This document shows positions 55,747 to 64,000 of a DNA stretch of 64,000 bases, in pieces (positions within the stretch are counted from its first letter, which is position 1; every line of letters begins with the position of its first letter). The notes under the pieces were generated by a model, which saw only the letters and a list, made by a program, of their open reading frames with translations, was not told the DNA's origin and made no database searches. A program made the translations under genes and the position numbers. The stretch comes from Microbacterium sp. T2.11-28 (GTDB taxonomy: Bacteria; Actinomycetota; Actinomycetes; Actinomycetales; Microbacteriaceae). The stretch spans positions 186,001-250,000 of the forward strand of contig NZ_CATNHF010000028.1 of NCBI RefSeq assembly GCF_950097975.1. Direction: 5' to 3'.

Positions 55747-57060
55747 ATGCTGCGAACGATCGACCTGCGGGGTCGCGCTCTCACGCCGACAGAGCTCCTG
55801 GCCGCCGTCCCTCGGGCCGGTGCGGCTCGAGACGAGGCGTTGGCGACGGCGGCACGGATCGTCGCCGACGTCGCCGCTCGGGGCGAGGACGCCCTCCGCG
55901 AGCAGGCCTCGCGCTTCGACGGGGTGGACGGCCACGCCATCCGCGTGCCGCAGCATCACCTCGACGAGGCGCTCGCCTCGCTCGATCCCGATGTCCGTGC
56001 CGCACTCGACGAGGCCATCAGCCGCGTGCGGCGCGCCTCGGCCGCGCAGGTGCCGGCAGCGGTCGTGACCGAGCTCGGTCCGGGCGCGCGGGTGGAGCAG
56101 CGCTGGCGCCCCGTCCAGCGCGTCGGTGTCTACGTGCCCGGCGGCAAGGCCGTGTACCCCTCCAGCGTCGTGATGAACGTCGTCCCGGCGCAGGTCGCCG
56201 GCGTGGCAGAGGTCGCCCTGGCCTCGCCGCCGCAGCAGGACCACGGCGGCCGGATCCACCCGGTCATCCTCGCCGCCGCCCGGCTCCTGGACGTGAACGA
56301 GGTGTACGCGATGGGGGGAGCGGGCGCGATCGGCGCCTACGCCCACGGCATCCCGTCCCTGGACCTCGCGCCCGTCGACGTCATCTCCGGCCCGGGCAAC
56401 AACTTCGTGGCCCTGGCCAAGCGCGTCGTCGCCGGGATGGTCGGCACCGACTCGGAAGCCGGCGCGACCGAGATCCTCATCGTCGCGGACGACACCGCCG
56501 ATGCGGGGCTCGTGGCAGCCGACCTCATCAGCCAGGCGGAGCACGACGAGCAGGCCGCGGCACTGCTGGTCACGCCGTCGGCGGAGCTGGCCGATGCCGT
56601 GGCCGCGGAGGTGGATCGCCGCAGCGCCCTCACACGTCACCGTGCTCGCGTCGCCCAGGCGCTCACCGGCCCGCAGTCGGCGATCGTGCTCGTCGACGAT
56701 GTCGAGGCGGCGACGCGGTTCAGCAACGCCTACGCTCCCGAGCATCTCGAGCTGCATCTGGCCGAGCCGCGCGTCGACGACTTCGTCAACGCCGGTGCCG
56801 TCTTCGTCGGAGACCACTCGCCGGTCAGTCTCGGCGACTACCTGGCCGGCAGCAACCACGTGCTTCCGACCGGTGGCCAGGCGCGGTACGCGTCGGGACT
56901 CTCCGCGTCGACGTTCCTCCGTCCGCAGCAGGTCATCGCCTACGACCGCGGCGCGCTGGAGGCCGTCCGCGAGGGGATCGTCGCGCTGGCCGAGGCCGAG
57001 GCGCTTCCTGCTCACGGCGAGGCGGTCACGGCGCGCTTCGCAGACCCGTCCCCGGCGTAG
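55747..57060 (+). CDS. hisD: Histidinol dehydrogenase
   Basis: Last enzyme of histidine synthesis: oxidises L-histidinol twice to L-histidine with NAD and Zn2+. The 437 residues have GKAVYPSSVVMNVVPA, GPGNNFVALAKR, the zinc and active-site SQAEHDEQAAALL, and DYLAGSNHVLPTGGQAR with another catalytic histidine. The other his genes are not downstream: nrdR follows, so the pathway is split. It appears to be leaderless. Confidence 0.96.
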   Translation: MLRTIDLRGRALTPTELLAAVPRAGAARDEALATAARIVADVAARGEDALREQASRFDGVDGHAIRVPQHHLDEALASLDPDVRAALDEAISRVRRASAAQVPAAVVTELGPGARVEQRWRPVQRVGVYVPGGKAVYPSSVVMNVVPAQVAGVAEVALASPPQQDHGGRIHPVILAAARLLDVNEVYAMGGAGAIGAYAHGIPSLDLAPVDVISGPGNNFVALAKRVVAGMVGTDSEAGATEILIVADDTADAGLVAADLISQAEHDEQAAALLVTPSAELADAVAAEVDRRSALTRHRARVAQALTGPQSAIVLVDDVEAATRFSNAYAPEHLELHLAEPRVDDFVNAGAVFVGDHSPVSLGDYLAGSNHVLPTGGQARYASGLSASTFLRPQQVIAYDRGALEAVREGIVALAEAEALPAHGEAVTARFADPSPA

Positions 57061-57063
57061 GCT
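57058..57063 (+). promoter_or_regulatory. -10 element of nrdR overlapping the hisD stop
   Basis: TAGGCT begins with the TAG stop codon of hisD and lies nine bases before the nrdR ATG, giving nrdR a separate promoter. Confidence 0.45.
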
Positions 57064-57072
57064 GGAGGCACC

Positions 57073-57540
57073 ATGCACTGCCCGTTCTGCCGCCACGCCG
57101 ACTCCCGCGTCATCGACTCCCGTACGAGCGACGACGGACTCAGCATCCGCCGGCGCCGGCAGTGCCCGGAATGCGGCGGCCGGTTCTCGACGATCGAGAC
57201 CGCGAGCCTCAACGTCATCAAGCGATCGGGTGTGATCGAGCCGTTCAGCCGGGAGAAGGTGATGTCCGGTGTGCGCAAGGCCTGTCAGGGCCGGCCCGTC
57301 ACCGACTCCGACCTGGCGGTGCTGGCACAGGCGGTCGAGGAGGCCGTGCGGCAGACGGGATCGTCGCAGATCGACACCAACGAGATCGGCCTGGCGATCC
57401 TGGGGCCGCTGCGCAATCTGGACGAGGTGGCCTACCTGAGGTTCGCGAGCGTCTACCAGGCCTTCGACTCGCTCGAGGACTTCGAGGCGTCCATCTCGCA
57501 GCTGCGCGCCGACCACGCCGCCGCGCCGGCGCAGGACTGA
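57073..57540 (+). CDS. nrdR: Transcriptional repressor NrdR
   Basis: ATP/dATP-sensing repressor of ribonucleotide reductase genes. The 155 residues have a zinc ribbon with C3, C6, C31 and C34 ([14 protein letters not shown]) and an ATP-cone (about 46-136, [16 protein letters not shown]). No NrdR boxes or nrd genes are seen in the window. It has its own -10 element although it follows hisD by only 12 bp. Confidence 0.96.
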   Translation: MHCPFCRHADSRVIDSRTSDDGLSIRRRRQCPECGGRFSTIETASLNVIKRSGVIEPFSREKVMSGVRKACQGRPVTDSDLAVLAQAVEEAVRQTGSSQIDTNEIGLAILGPLRNLDEVAYLRFASVYQAFDSLEDFEASISQLRADHAAAPAQD

Positions 57541-57590
57541 CCCCGCTTACTTCCGGTCCGCGCCGGACAGCGCGCGCGGGTCGGGCGCCC

Positions 57591-57596
57591 TAGGCT
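57591..57596 (+). promoter_or_regulatory. -10 element, leaderless promoter of pyrD
   Basis: TAGGCT eight bases before the ATG at 57605. It also argues against the GTG at 57599, only two bases downstream. Confidence 0.5.
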
Positions 57597-57604
57597 GAGT
57601 GGCG

Positions 57605-58627
57605 ATGTATCCGTTCATCTTCCGCACCTTCTTCGCGCGCATGGACCCCGAGGTCGCCCACCACCTCGTCATGCCGGTCATCCGGCTCTTCGGCGTGCCT
57701 CCCGTGTCGTGGGTCGTGCGCGCGCTCACGCGTGCCGATCCGCGCCTGCGCACCGAGGCGCTCGGCCTCGTCTTCGACTCGCCGTTCGGGGTGGCGGCGG
57801 GGTTCGACAAGAACGCCGTCGCGGTGAGCGGTCTCCACGCGCTCGGATTCGGTCACGTCGAGGTCGGCACCGTCACCGCGATCGCCCAGGAGGGAAACCC
57901 TCGGCCCCGCCTTTTCCGGCTGATCCCGGACCGTGCGCTGGTGAACCGGATGGGCTTCAACAACGCGGGTGCCGCCGCCGCCGCCGAGCGGCTGACGCGG
58001 CTGCGTCGCCGCGCGAGCCGGCCGGTGATCGGTGCCAACATCGGCAAGAGCCGGGTCGTCGACGTCGAGGACGCCACCGCGGACTACGTGACGAGCACGC
58101 GCCTGGTCGCACCGGTCGCCGATTACCTCGTCGTGAACGTCTCGTCGCCCAACACCCCGGGGCTGCGGGGGCTGCAGGCGGTCGAGACCCTGCGCCCGCT
58201 GCTGGTCGCCGTGCGGGAGGCCGCGGGGGCGACGCCGCTGCTGGTCAAGATCGCCCCCGACCTCCCCGACGACGAGGTGGGCGCCATCGCACGGCTGGCC
58301 GTCGACGCGGGTCTGGCCGGCCTGGTGGCGACGAACACGACGATCTCGCGCGACGGACTGGCGACCGATGCCGCGAAGGTCGCTGCCGCGGGTGCCGGCG
58401 GGCTCTCCGGACCGCCTCTGCGCGTTCGCGCGCTGGAGGTCCTGCGGATCGTCCGCGCTGCGGTTCCGCCCGAGTTCTGCGTGATCGCGGCCGGCGGCGT
58501 CGAGACGGCGGCCGACGTCCGCGAGCGGCTGGAGGCCGGCGCCGATCTGGTGCAGGGCTACACCGGGTTCATCTACCGCGGACCCCTCTGGGCGCGGCAG
58601 ATCAACCGCGGACTCGTCGCCGGCTGA
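57605..58627 (+). CDS. pyrD: Quinone-dependent dihydroorotate dehydrogenase
   Basis: FMN enzyme that oxidises dihydroorotate to orotate in pyrimidine synthesis and passes electrons to membrane quinones. The 340-residue class 2 protein has the N-terminal membrane-associating helices (MYPFIFRTFFARMDPE), AAGFDKNA, NRMGFNNAG, NVSSPNTPGLR with the catalytic serine, and the FMN-phosphate stretch AAGGVETAADV. The other pyr genes are not nearby. Confidence 0.96.
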   Translation: MYPFIFRTFFARMDPEVAHHLVMPVIRLFGVPPVSWVVRALTRADPRLRTEALGLVFDSPFGVAAGFDKNAVAVSGLHALGFGHVEVGTVTAIAQEGNPRPRLFRLIPDRALVNRMGFNNAGAAAAAERLTRLRRRASRPVIGANIGKSRVVDVEDATADYVTSTRLVAPVADYLVVNVSSPNTPGLRGLQAVETLRPLLVAVREAAGATPLLVKIAPDLPDDEVGAIARLAVDAGLAGLVATNTTISRDGLATDAAKVAAAGAGGLSGPPLRVRALEVLRIVRAAVPPEFCVIAAGGVETAADVRERLEAGADLVQGYTGFIYRGPLWARQINRGLVAG

Positions 58628-58648
58628 CGGCGTCTGCCCGTCGGCGGG

Positions 58649-59215
58649 TCAGGCCGGGTGCTGACCGCGCTTGACCTGAGGCTTCGGCAGGCGCATGAAC
58701 CGCATCTGGATCGTGCGCATCGCCGAGTACCAGCCGAGGCCCTTCTCGCGCCGGTCTCCCCACTTGGCGGCGGCGGCGCGCTTGACGCGGATGCTCGTGA
58801 TGATCATGTCGCCCACGACGAACATGATGAACACCCAGAGGGCGACGAAGCCGTAGTAGACCACGGCCGCGTTGGGCCACAGGCTCAGCAGGATGACGAC
58901 CACCATCAGCGGCATCATCAGCTCGCCGATGTGCCAGCCGGCATCGACGAAGTCGCGGGCGAAGCGGCGCTGGGGACCCTTGTCGCGAGCCGGGAGATAC
59001 TTCTCCTCGCCGTTGGCCATGCCGATGCGGGCCTTGTCGCGCTGGGCCGCCAGGTCGGACTTCGCCCGTGCGCGCGCCTCCTTCGTGTCGGCCACCAGGG
59101 GACGCTTCCGTGCGGCCTCCTGCTCGGCGCGCGTGGGCGTCGGCCTGTTCTTGCCGGCGCCGACGGGGGCGTCCGGCTCGGTGTCGGGAGCGGGGGCGGC
59201 GGGAGTCTTGGCCAC
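58649..59215 (-). CDS. DUF3043 membrane protein
   Basis: A 188-residue actinobacterial DUF3043 protein. A long basic/acidic N-terminus (1-80; RKRPLVADTKEARA, YLPARDKGPQRR) precedes the family core RDFVDAGWHIGE, two membrane helices (about 99-117 and 121-142), and a basic C-terminus. Function unknown. GTG start with GAGG 8 bases upstream. It is convergent with pyrD and divergent from the M20 peptidase. Confidence 0.88.
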   Translation of the reverse strand: MAKTPAAPAPDTEPDAPVGAGKNRPTPTRAEQEAARKRPLVADTKEARARAKSDLAAQRDKARIGMANGEEKYLPARDKGPQRRFARDFVDAGWHIGELMMPLMVVVILLSLWPNAAVVYYGFVALWVFIMFVVGDMIITSIRVKRAAAAKWGDRREKGLGWYSAMRTIQMRFMRLPKPQVKRGQHPA

Positions 59216-59250
59216 GGGAGGAACCTCGGATCAGCGGAGAAGGTGCCCCA

Positions 59251-59258
59251 TAAGATTA
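59251..59258. promoter_or_regulatory. Overlapping divergent -10 elements (DUF3043 gene and M20 peptidase)
   Basis: TAAGATTA holds a plus-strand TAAGAT (59251-59256), seven bases before the peptidase ATG, and a minus-strand TAATCT (59253-59258), which would serve the DUF3043 gene with a leader of about 30 bases. The hexamers share four base pairs, so the two promoters cannot be occupied together. Confidence 0.5.
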
Positions 59259-59263
59259 CCCGC

Positions 59264-60658
59264 ATGACCTCCGAACTGTCCCGGCGTGACGCCGTGCGTG
59301 CCGCCGCGTCCGATGCCGTCCCCGCCGCCCTCGCCGACCTCGGCGCACTCGTGCGCATCCCCTCGGTCGCCTTTCCCGGATTCGACCGTGGCGAGGTGGA
59401 GCGCAGCGCGGCGGCGGTCAAGGGGCTGCTGGACGGACTCGGGATCTTCGACCGGGTCGAGGTGAAAACGGCGGTGGTCCCGGAGACGGGCCAGGAGGGG
59501 ATGCCGGCGGTCCTCGCGACGCGCGCCGCCCGCAACGGACGCCCGACGATCCTCCTCTACGCGCATCACGACGTGCAGCCCGTGGGCGACGAGTCGCTCT
59601 GGGAGTCGCCGCCGTTCGAGCCCACCGTCCGCGACGGCCGGGTGTACGGACGCGGGGCCGCGGACGACAAGGCCGGCGTCATGGCGCACGTGGGGGCGCT
59701 CCGTGCGCTCATCGCCGCGCTCGGCACGGACTTCGACCTCGGTGTGAATCTGTTCATCGAGGGGGAGGAGGAGGCCGGGTCGGCCTCGTTCGCCCAGTTC
59801 CTCAGCGACAACGCCGATGCGCTCCGCGCCGACGTCATCGTGGTGGCCGACTCCGGCAACTGGGACGCGGTCACCCCGGCGCTGACGGTCTCGCTCCGCG
59901 GCAACACCCGCTTCACGCTCGGGGTGAAGACGCTCGAGCACGCCTCCCACTCCGGCATGTTCGGGGGAGCGGTGCCCGACGCCATGCTCGCCACCGTGAA
60001 GCTCCTCTCGACCCTGTGGGACGAAGACGGCGCGGTGGCCGTCCCCGGACTCCTCGAGCGCGCGGCGGAGACCCCGGACTACTCCGAGGAGACGCTCCGC
60101 AGCGAGGCGGGCCTTCCCGAGGGCGTGAGCCCGGTCGGTCGGGGCACCATCCTCAGTCGGATCTGGAACAAGCCGTCCATCACGGTGACGGGGATCGACT
60201 TCCCGTCCGTCAAGAACGCCTCCAACACGCTCACGCCGGAGCTGTCCGTCGTCATCAGCGCTCGCGTGGCGCCCGGACAGCGGGCGGCCGACGCCTTCGC
60301 CGCCATCGAGGCGCACCTGCGGGCGCACGCCCCTTTCGGCGCCCAGCTGTCGTTCCGCGACGTGGACTCGGGCGATGCGTTCCTGGTCGACACCGACGGC
60401 TGGGCCGTGGAGCGGGCGAAGGCCGCACTGGCCGAGGGGTACGGCGTGGACGCCGTGGACATCGGCGTGGGGGGATCGATCCCGTTCATCGCCGACCTGG
60501 TCCGCGAGTTCCCGGGGGCGCAGATCCTCGTCACCGGAGTGGAGGACCCGCACGCGCGCGCTCACAGCCCGAACGAGTCGCTGCATCTCGACACCTTCCG
60601 CCACGCCCTCGTCTCGGAGGCCCTGCTGCTGGAGAGCCTCGACGCCACCGCGCTCTGA
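59264..60658 (+). CDS. M20 family metallopeptidase (dipeptidase)
   Basis: A 464-residue zinc peptidase of family M20. The metal-site motifs are YAHHDVQP, YGRGAADDKAGVMAH and the catalytic EGEEEAGS; a lid domain sits between, and HARAHSPNES carries the last ligand region. Members cleave dipeptides or related N-acyl amino acids. It stands alone with a leaderless promoter. Substrate not indicated by sequence. Confidence 0.92.
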   Translation: MTSELSRRDAVRAAASDAVPAALADLGALVRIPSVAFPGFDRGEVERSAAAVKGLLDGLGIFDRVEVKTAVVPETGQEGMPAVLATRAARNGRPTILLYAHHDVQPVGDESLWESPPFEPTVRDGRVYGRGAADDKAGVMAHVGALRALIAALGTDFDLGVNLFIEGEEEAGSASFAQFLSDNADALRADVIVVADSGNWDAVTPALTVSLRGNTRFTLGVKTLEHASHSGMFGGAVPDAMLATVKLLSTLWDEDGAVAVPGLLERAAETPDYSEETLRSEAGLPEGVSPVGRGTILSRIWNKPSITVTGIDFPSVKNASNTLTPELSVVISARVAPGQRAADAFAAIEAHLRAHAPFGAQLSFRDVDSGDAFLVDTDGWAVERAKAALAEGYGVDAVDIGVGGSIPFIADLVREFPGAQILVTGVEDPHARAHSPNESLHLDTFRHALVSEALLLESLDATAL

Positions 60659-60705
60659 ACCGCCCGACGCGGCGGCGACTCGGGGCCTCTCCCGCCCAGA
60701 GGGCG

Positions 60706-60711
60706 TAGAAT
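60706..60711 (+). promoter_or_regulatory. -10 element of erpA
   Basis: TAGAAT 60 bases before the ATG, giving a leader with GGGAGAG as ribosome binding site. Confidence 0.45.
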
Positions 60712-60771
60712 CGTGGCATCCGCCGTCCCGGCCCCTGAAGGGCACTGACGGCCCGAGATCCTGGGAGAGTC

Positions 60772-61137
60772 ATGACCGACATCGCCACGTCGCCCGCCGC
60801 CGTCACGCCCGCTCACGGAGTGGCGCTGACCGATGCCGCCGCCGCAAAGGTGAAGAGTCTCCTGAGCCAGGAGAACCGCGACGACCTGCGCCTGCGCGTG
60901 GCCGTGCAGCCCGGCGGATGCTCGGGTCTGATCTACCAGCTGTACTTCGACGAGCGCTTCCTCGACGGCGACAAGGCCGTGGAGTTCGACGGCGTCGAGG
61001 TCATCGTCGACGACATGTCCGTGCCGTACCTCGACGGCGCGAAGATCGACTTCAAGGACACCATCTCGGAGCAGGGGTTCACCATCGACAACCCCAACGC
61101 GGCCGGCAGCTGCGCCTGCGGCGACAGCTTCCACTGA
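60772..61137 (+). CDS. erpA: A-type iron-sulfur cluster insertion protein
   Basis: Carrier that delivers iron-sulfur clusters to target enzymes. The 121 residues have the three conserved cysteines C50 (QPGGCSG), C114 and C116 (SCACGDSF), the full HesB/ErpA pattern. Proximity to the cytochrome oxidase genes is a usual actinobacterial arrangement. The gene is monocistronic, with 127 bp to ctaC. Confidence 0.94.
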   Translation: MTDIATSPAAVTPAHGVALTDAAAAKVKSLLSQENRDDLRLRVAVQPGGCSGLIYQLYFDERFLDGDKAVEFDGVEVIVDDMSVPYLDGAKIDFKDTISEQGFTIDNPNAAGSCACGDSFH

Positions 61138-61220
61138 GGCGCGCTCCCCGCGGGGCTCGGGCCCCCTCCGAGAGTCGGGACATCCTGGACGGATGGCCTG
61201 AATCGGGTAGGAGGTTGCCC

Positions 61221-61226
61221 TAGACT
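61221..61226 (+). promoter_or_regulatory. -10 element of the ctaCDF operon
   Basis: TAGACT 38 bases before the GTG at 61265, with AAAGGTG as ribosome binding site. Confidence 0.5.
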
Positions 61227-61264
61227 TGCTGGTGTTCGACCTTCATGACCCCGAAAGGTGCACC

Positions 61265-62164
61265 GTGCGCGTCAAACGTCGCCTCCGCTGGGCCGTCATC
61301 CCGCTCGGGATCGCCACCGCGATCACCCTTGCGGCTTGCACGCCGACTGAGCTGAACGGCTACCTTCCGGGCTTCACCGAAGACGGCACGCAGGCCACCA
61401 ACCGCACCGAGATGGTCTCCGGCCTCTGGGTCAACTCGTGGATCGTCCTCCTCGTGGTCGGCGTGGTCACCTGGGCGCTGATGGGCTTCGCCGCCGTCGC
61501 GTACCGCCGGCGCAAGGGCCAGAGCGGCCTGCCGGTGCAGATGCGCTACAACATGCCGATCGAGATCTTCTACACGATCGTGCCGCTCATCCTGGTCATC
61601 GGATTCTTCGCGTTCACCGCCCGCGACCAGGCGATCCTCGAGACCCAGTACGAGGACCCGGACGTCTGCGTCACGGCCATCGGCAAGCAGTGGGCCTGGG
61701 ACTTCCAGTACACCGAGAGCGACTGCGAGCAGGCCGACGCCGCGGTGTGGTCGATGGGCGTCCAGGCTCAGACCGACGCGCAGGGCAACATCACCAGCGA
61801 GCTTCCGACGCTCTACCTCCCGGTCGACCAGGAGGTGAAGATCAAGCTCGTCTCGCGCGACGTGATCCACTCGTTCTGGATCATCGACTTCCTGTACAAG
61901 AAGGACATGTACATCGGCAAGGACAACTACTGGTCCTTCACCCCCACGCGCGTGGGCGAGTACGACGGCAAGTGCGCCGAGCTCTGCGGCCAGTACCACT
62001 CGATGATGCTGTTCAAGGTCAAGGTGGTCGAGCAGGCCGAGTACGACGCCTACCTCGCGTCGCTGCGCGATGCCGGTCACACCGGTGACATCAACGACGC
62101 CTACGACCGCCTGCAGAACCTGCCGGGCACGGGCGCCCCGACCGACTCCGAGGGAGACCACTGA
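61265..62164 (+). CDS. ctaC: Cytochrome c oxidase subunit II (aa3 type)
   Basis: Receives electrons from the cytochrome bcc complex through the dinuclear CuA centre. The 299-residue lipoprotein precursor has lipobox LAAC with C25, two membrane helices (about 55-78 and 99-118), and the extracytoplasmic CuA domain with H in [11 protein letters not shown], and [16 protein letters not shown] 61265 is chosen, with AAAGG upstream; the earlier in-frame start at 61226 is inside the leader. ctaD starts one base into its stop (TGATG). Confidence 0.95.
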   Translation: MRVKRRLRWAVIPLGIATAITLAACTPTELNGYLPGFTEDGTQATNRTEMVSGLWVNSWIVLLVVGVVTWALMGFAAVAYRRRKGQSGLPVQMRYNMPIEIFYTIVPLILVIGFFAFTARDQAILETQYEDPDVCVTAIGKQWAWDFQYTESDCEQADAAVWSMGVQAQTDAQGNITSELPTLYLPVDQEVKIKLVSRDVIHSFWIIDFLYKKDMYIGKDNYWSFTPTRVGEYDGKCAELCGQYHSMMLFKVKVVEQAEYDAYLASLRDAGHTGDINDAYDRLQNLPGTGAPTDSEGDH

Positions 62165-63927
62165 TGGCGACGACGCTTCCGCTCCAGGGCGAGACGCACA
62201 GCCGTCCCTCCACCCTTCCGCCTCGCCAGGCCGCGTTGCTGAGCGCTTCGCGCGTCGAGCAGAAGGGCAACGTGATCGTCAAGTGGATCACGTCGACCGA
62301 CCACAAGACCATCGGGTACATGTATCTGATCGCGTCGGTGCTCTTCTTCCTCCTCGGCGGCGTGATGGCCCTCATCATCCGCGCCGAGCTCTTCGAGCCG
62401 GGCATGCAGGTGATCCCGACGAAGGATCAGTACAACCAGCTGTTCACGATGCACGGCACGATCATGCTGCTGATGTTCGCGACGCCGCTGTTCGCGGGCT
62501 TCGCCAACGCCATCCTGCCGCTGCAGCTGGGCGCTCCCGACGTCGCCTTCCCGCGCCTGAACGCGTTCGCCCTGTGGCTGTTCATCTTCGGCTCGCTCAT
62601 CGCGATCGCCGGCTTCCTCACGCCCCAGGGAGCGGCCGCCTTCGGCTGGTTCGCCTATCAGCCGCTGGCCAACGCCAGCTTCTCGCCCGGTGCGGGAGGA
62701 AACCTCTGGATGCTCGGCCTGGGCATGAGCGGCTTCGGCACCATCCTCGGCGCGGTCAACTTCATCACGACGATCATCACGATGCGCGCGCCCGGCATGA
62801 CCATGTGGCGTCTGCCGATCTTCTCGTGGAACACGCTCGTCACGAGCATCCTCGTGCTGATGGCCTTCCCGGTCCTGGCGGCGGCGATCCTCGCAGCCGC
62901 GGCGGACCGCGTGCTCGGCGCCCACATCTACGACCCGGCCAACGGCGGCGTGCTCCTCTGGCAGCACCTGTTCTGGTTCTTCGGGCACCCCGAGGTGTAC
63001 ATCATCGCGCTGCCGTTCTTCGGCATCGTCTCCGAGATCTTCCCGGTGTTCAGCCGCAAGCCGATCTTCGGCTACAAGACCCTCGTCTACGCGACGATCG
63101 CGATCGCCGCCCTGTCGGTCTCGGTGTGGGCGCACCACATGTACGTCACCGGTGCCGTGCTGCTGCCGTTCTTCGCTCTGATGACGATGCTGATCGCGGT
63201 GCCGACGGGCGTGAAGATCTTCAACTGGATCGGCACGCTCTGGCGAGGCTCCGTGACCTTCGAGACGCCGATGGTGTTCTCGCTCGGCTTCCTGGTGTCC
63301 TTCGTCTTCGGTGGCCTCACCGGCGTGATCCTCGCATCGCCCCCGCTGACGTTCCACACCTCGGACTCCTACTTCGTCGTGGCGCACTTCCACTACGTCG
63401 TCTTCGGCACCGTGGTGTTCGCGATGTTCGCCGGCTTCTACTTCTGGTGGCCGAAGTGGACGGGGCGCATGCTCAACGAGCGCCTCGGCATGGTGCACTT
63501 CTGGATGCTGTTCATCGGCTTCCACATGACGTTCCTCATTCAGCACTGGCTGGGCGTCGACGGCATGGTCCGCCGCTACGCCGACTACTCGGCTGCCGAC
63601 GGCTGGACGCTGGGCAACCAGGTCTCCACCGTCGGTGCGATGATCCTCGGCGCCTCGATGATCCCGTTCTTCCTGAACGTCTGGCTGACCTCGCGCACCG
63701 CGCCGAAGGTCACGGTCAACGACCCGTGGGGCTACGGGGCGTCGCTCGAGTGGGCGACCAGCTGCCCGCCGCCGCGGCACAACTTCACCTCGATCCCGAG
63801 GATCCGCAGCGAGCGCCCGGCGTTCGATCTGAACCACCCCGAGGCCGGAATCCCGGTCGGCGTGGGGCCGGCGAAGGATGCTCCCGATGCGCCCGTCGTC
63901 GACCTCGCCGAGGGAGAGGTGAAGTAA
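62164..63927 (+). CDS. ctaD: Cytochrome c oxidase subunit I (aa3 type)
   Basis: Catalytic subunit of the terminal oxidase, which reduces oxygen to water and pumps protons. The 587 residues have twelve membrane helices and the metal sites: heme a ligand in [10 protein letters not shown], CuB ligand with the His-Tyr crosslink in FGHPEVYI, the CuB pair WAHHMYVTG, and heme ligands in [11 protein letters not shown]. The C-terminal tail (about 530-587) is soluble and ends DLAEGEVK. No fused subunit III. ctaF follows directly. Confidence 0.97.
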   Translation: MATTLPLQGETHSRPSTLPPRQAALLSASRVEQKGNVIVKWITSTDHKTIGYMYLIASVLFFLLGGVMALIIRAELFEPGMQVIPTKDQYNQLFTMHGTIMLLMFATPLFAGFANAILPLQLGAPDVAFPRLNAFALWLFIFGSLIAIAGFLTPQGAAAFGWFAYQPLANASFSPGAGGNLWMLGLGMSGFGTILGAVNFITTIITMRAPGMTMWRLPIFSWNTLVTSILVLMAFPVLAAAILAAAADRVLGAHIYDPANGGVLLWQHLFWFFGHPEVYIIALPFFGIVSEIFPVFSRKPIFGYKTLVYATIAIAALSVSVWAHHMYVTGAVLLPFFALMTMLIAVPTGVKIFNWIGTLWRGSVTFETPMVFSLGFLVSFVFGGLTGVILASPPLTFHTSDSYFVVAHFHYVVFGTVVFAMFAGFYFWWPKWTGRMLNERLGMVHFWMLFIGFHMTFLIQHWLGVDGMVRRYADYSAADGWTLGNQVSTVGAMILGASMIPFFLNVWLTSRTAPKVTVNDPWGYGASLEWATSCPPPRHNFTSIPRIRSERPAFDLNHPEAGIPVGVGPAKDAPDAPVVDLAEGEVK

Positions 63928-64000
63928 GTGAAGACCAACGTCAACCTCTGGTGGATCCTCGCCGGCTTCTTCCTCCTGTGCACGGTCATGTACACGTGGT
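63928..64000 (+). CDS. ctaF: Cytochrome c oxidase subunit 4, N-terminal part
   Basis: The first 24 residues (MKTNVNLWWILAGFFLLCTV then MYTW) of the small actinobacterial subunit 4 of cytochrome c oxidase; the gene runs off the right edge. GTG start immediately after the ctaD stop. The hydrophobic start after a short KTN segment and the position behind ctaD identify it. Confidence 0.85.
   Translation, partial: MKTNVNLWWILAGFFLLCTVMYTW

Noticed and set aside
54688..57516. Long minus-strand open frame of 942 codons opposite the membrane protein, hisD and nrdR
   Set aside because: High-GC shadow; the opposite strand holds three recognisable or typical genes and the frame has no ribosome binding site or known domain.
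61146..61155. CCCCGCGGGG palindrome after erpA as a terminator
   Set aside because: Only ten bases, no loop and no T-tract; expected by chance in such GC-rich DNA.

Overview
The window is ordinary core chromosome of a high-GC actinobacterium. The gene order, GC-rich codon use, DUF3040/DUF3043 proteins, GarA and MerR pair, actinobacterial cytochrome oxidase genes and the dcw cluster without ftsA all fit Microbacteriaceae, most probably Microbacterium. This assignment is inferred from gene content; no rRNA gene is present. I see no tRNA, rRNA, CRISPR array, insertion sequence, phage or integrase. The DNA is densely coding (61 protein genes, two of them cut by the window ends) and no gene-free stretch exceeds about 205 bp.

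Layout. 1-9.8 kb: a truncated GspE/PilB ATPase, a YihY/BrkB membrane protein, glycogen phosphorylase, a glutamine amidotransferase with a LysR regulator, the divergent valine-catabolic pair mmsB-mmsA, a small conserved protein and a CYTH protein. 9.8-14.8 kb: dihydrolipoyl dehydrogenase, a copper pair (CopC and an 18-cysteine copper-storage-like protein), an unknown protein, then garA-ftsR and a second MerR gene. 14.8-21 kb: an orphan ParA, pyruvate carboxylase, a MinD/ParA-like ATPase with a long acidic N-terminus, and peptide deformylase. 21-31.3 kb: acyl-CoA ligase, ROK glucokinase, PlsC, class II DAHP synthase, a PASTA Ser/Thr kinase, a LysM lytic protein, an Rv2175c-like DNA-binding protein, a prenyl synthase and a DUF3040 protein. 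This part closely resembles the pknL neighbourhood of Mycobacterium tuberculosis.

31.3-49.4 kb: a complete division and cell-wall cluster: mraZ, rsmH, ftsL, ftsI, murF, mraY, murD, ftsW, murG, murC, ftsQ, ftsZ, yggS, sepF, yggT, divIVA, lspA, rluD-like. It lacks murE between ftsI and murF. 49.4-64 kb: GNAT, DinB and Nudix proteins, dnaE, a membrane protein, hisD, nrdR, pyrD, a DUF3043 protein, an M20 peptidase, erpA, and the cytochrome c oxidase genes ctaC-ctaD-ctaF (the last truncated).

How the parts relate. The envelope cluster, the PASTA kinase, the LysM protein and the prenyl synthase together cover peptidoglycan precursor synthesis, septum building and its signalling. GarA, lpdA and pyc sit within 10 kb and all act around 2-oxoglutarate and the TCA cycle; the kinase is a plausible GarA kinase. 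No undescribed gene system stands out. The more interesting signals are regulatory: a recurring leaderless promoter pattern (TANNNT 6-9 bases before the start codon) at more than a dozen genes, three AAGTGG boxes with exact 10-bp period before mraZ, a near-ideal LacI-type operator at glgP, inverted repeats at the mmsB/LysR and fadD/glk divergent promoters, and two overlapping divergent -10 hexamers at 59.25 kb.
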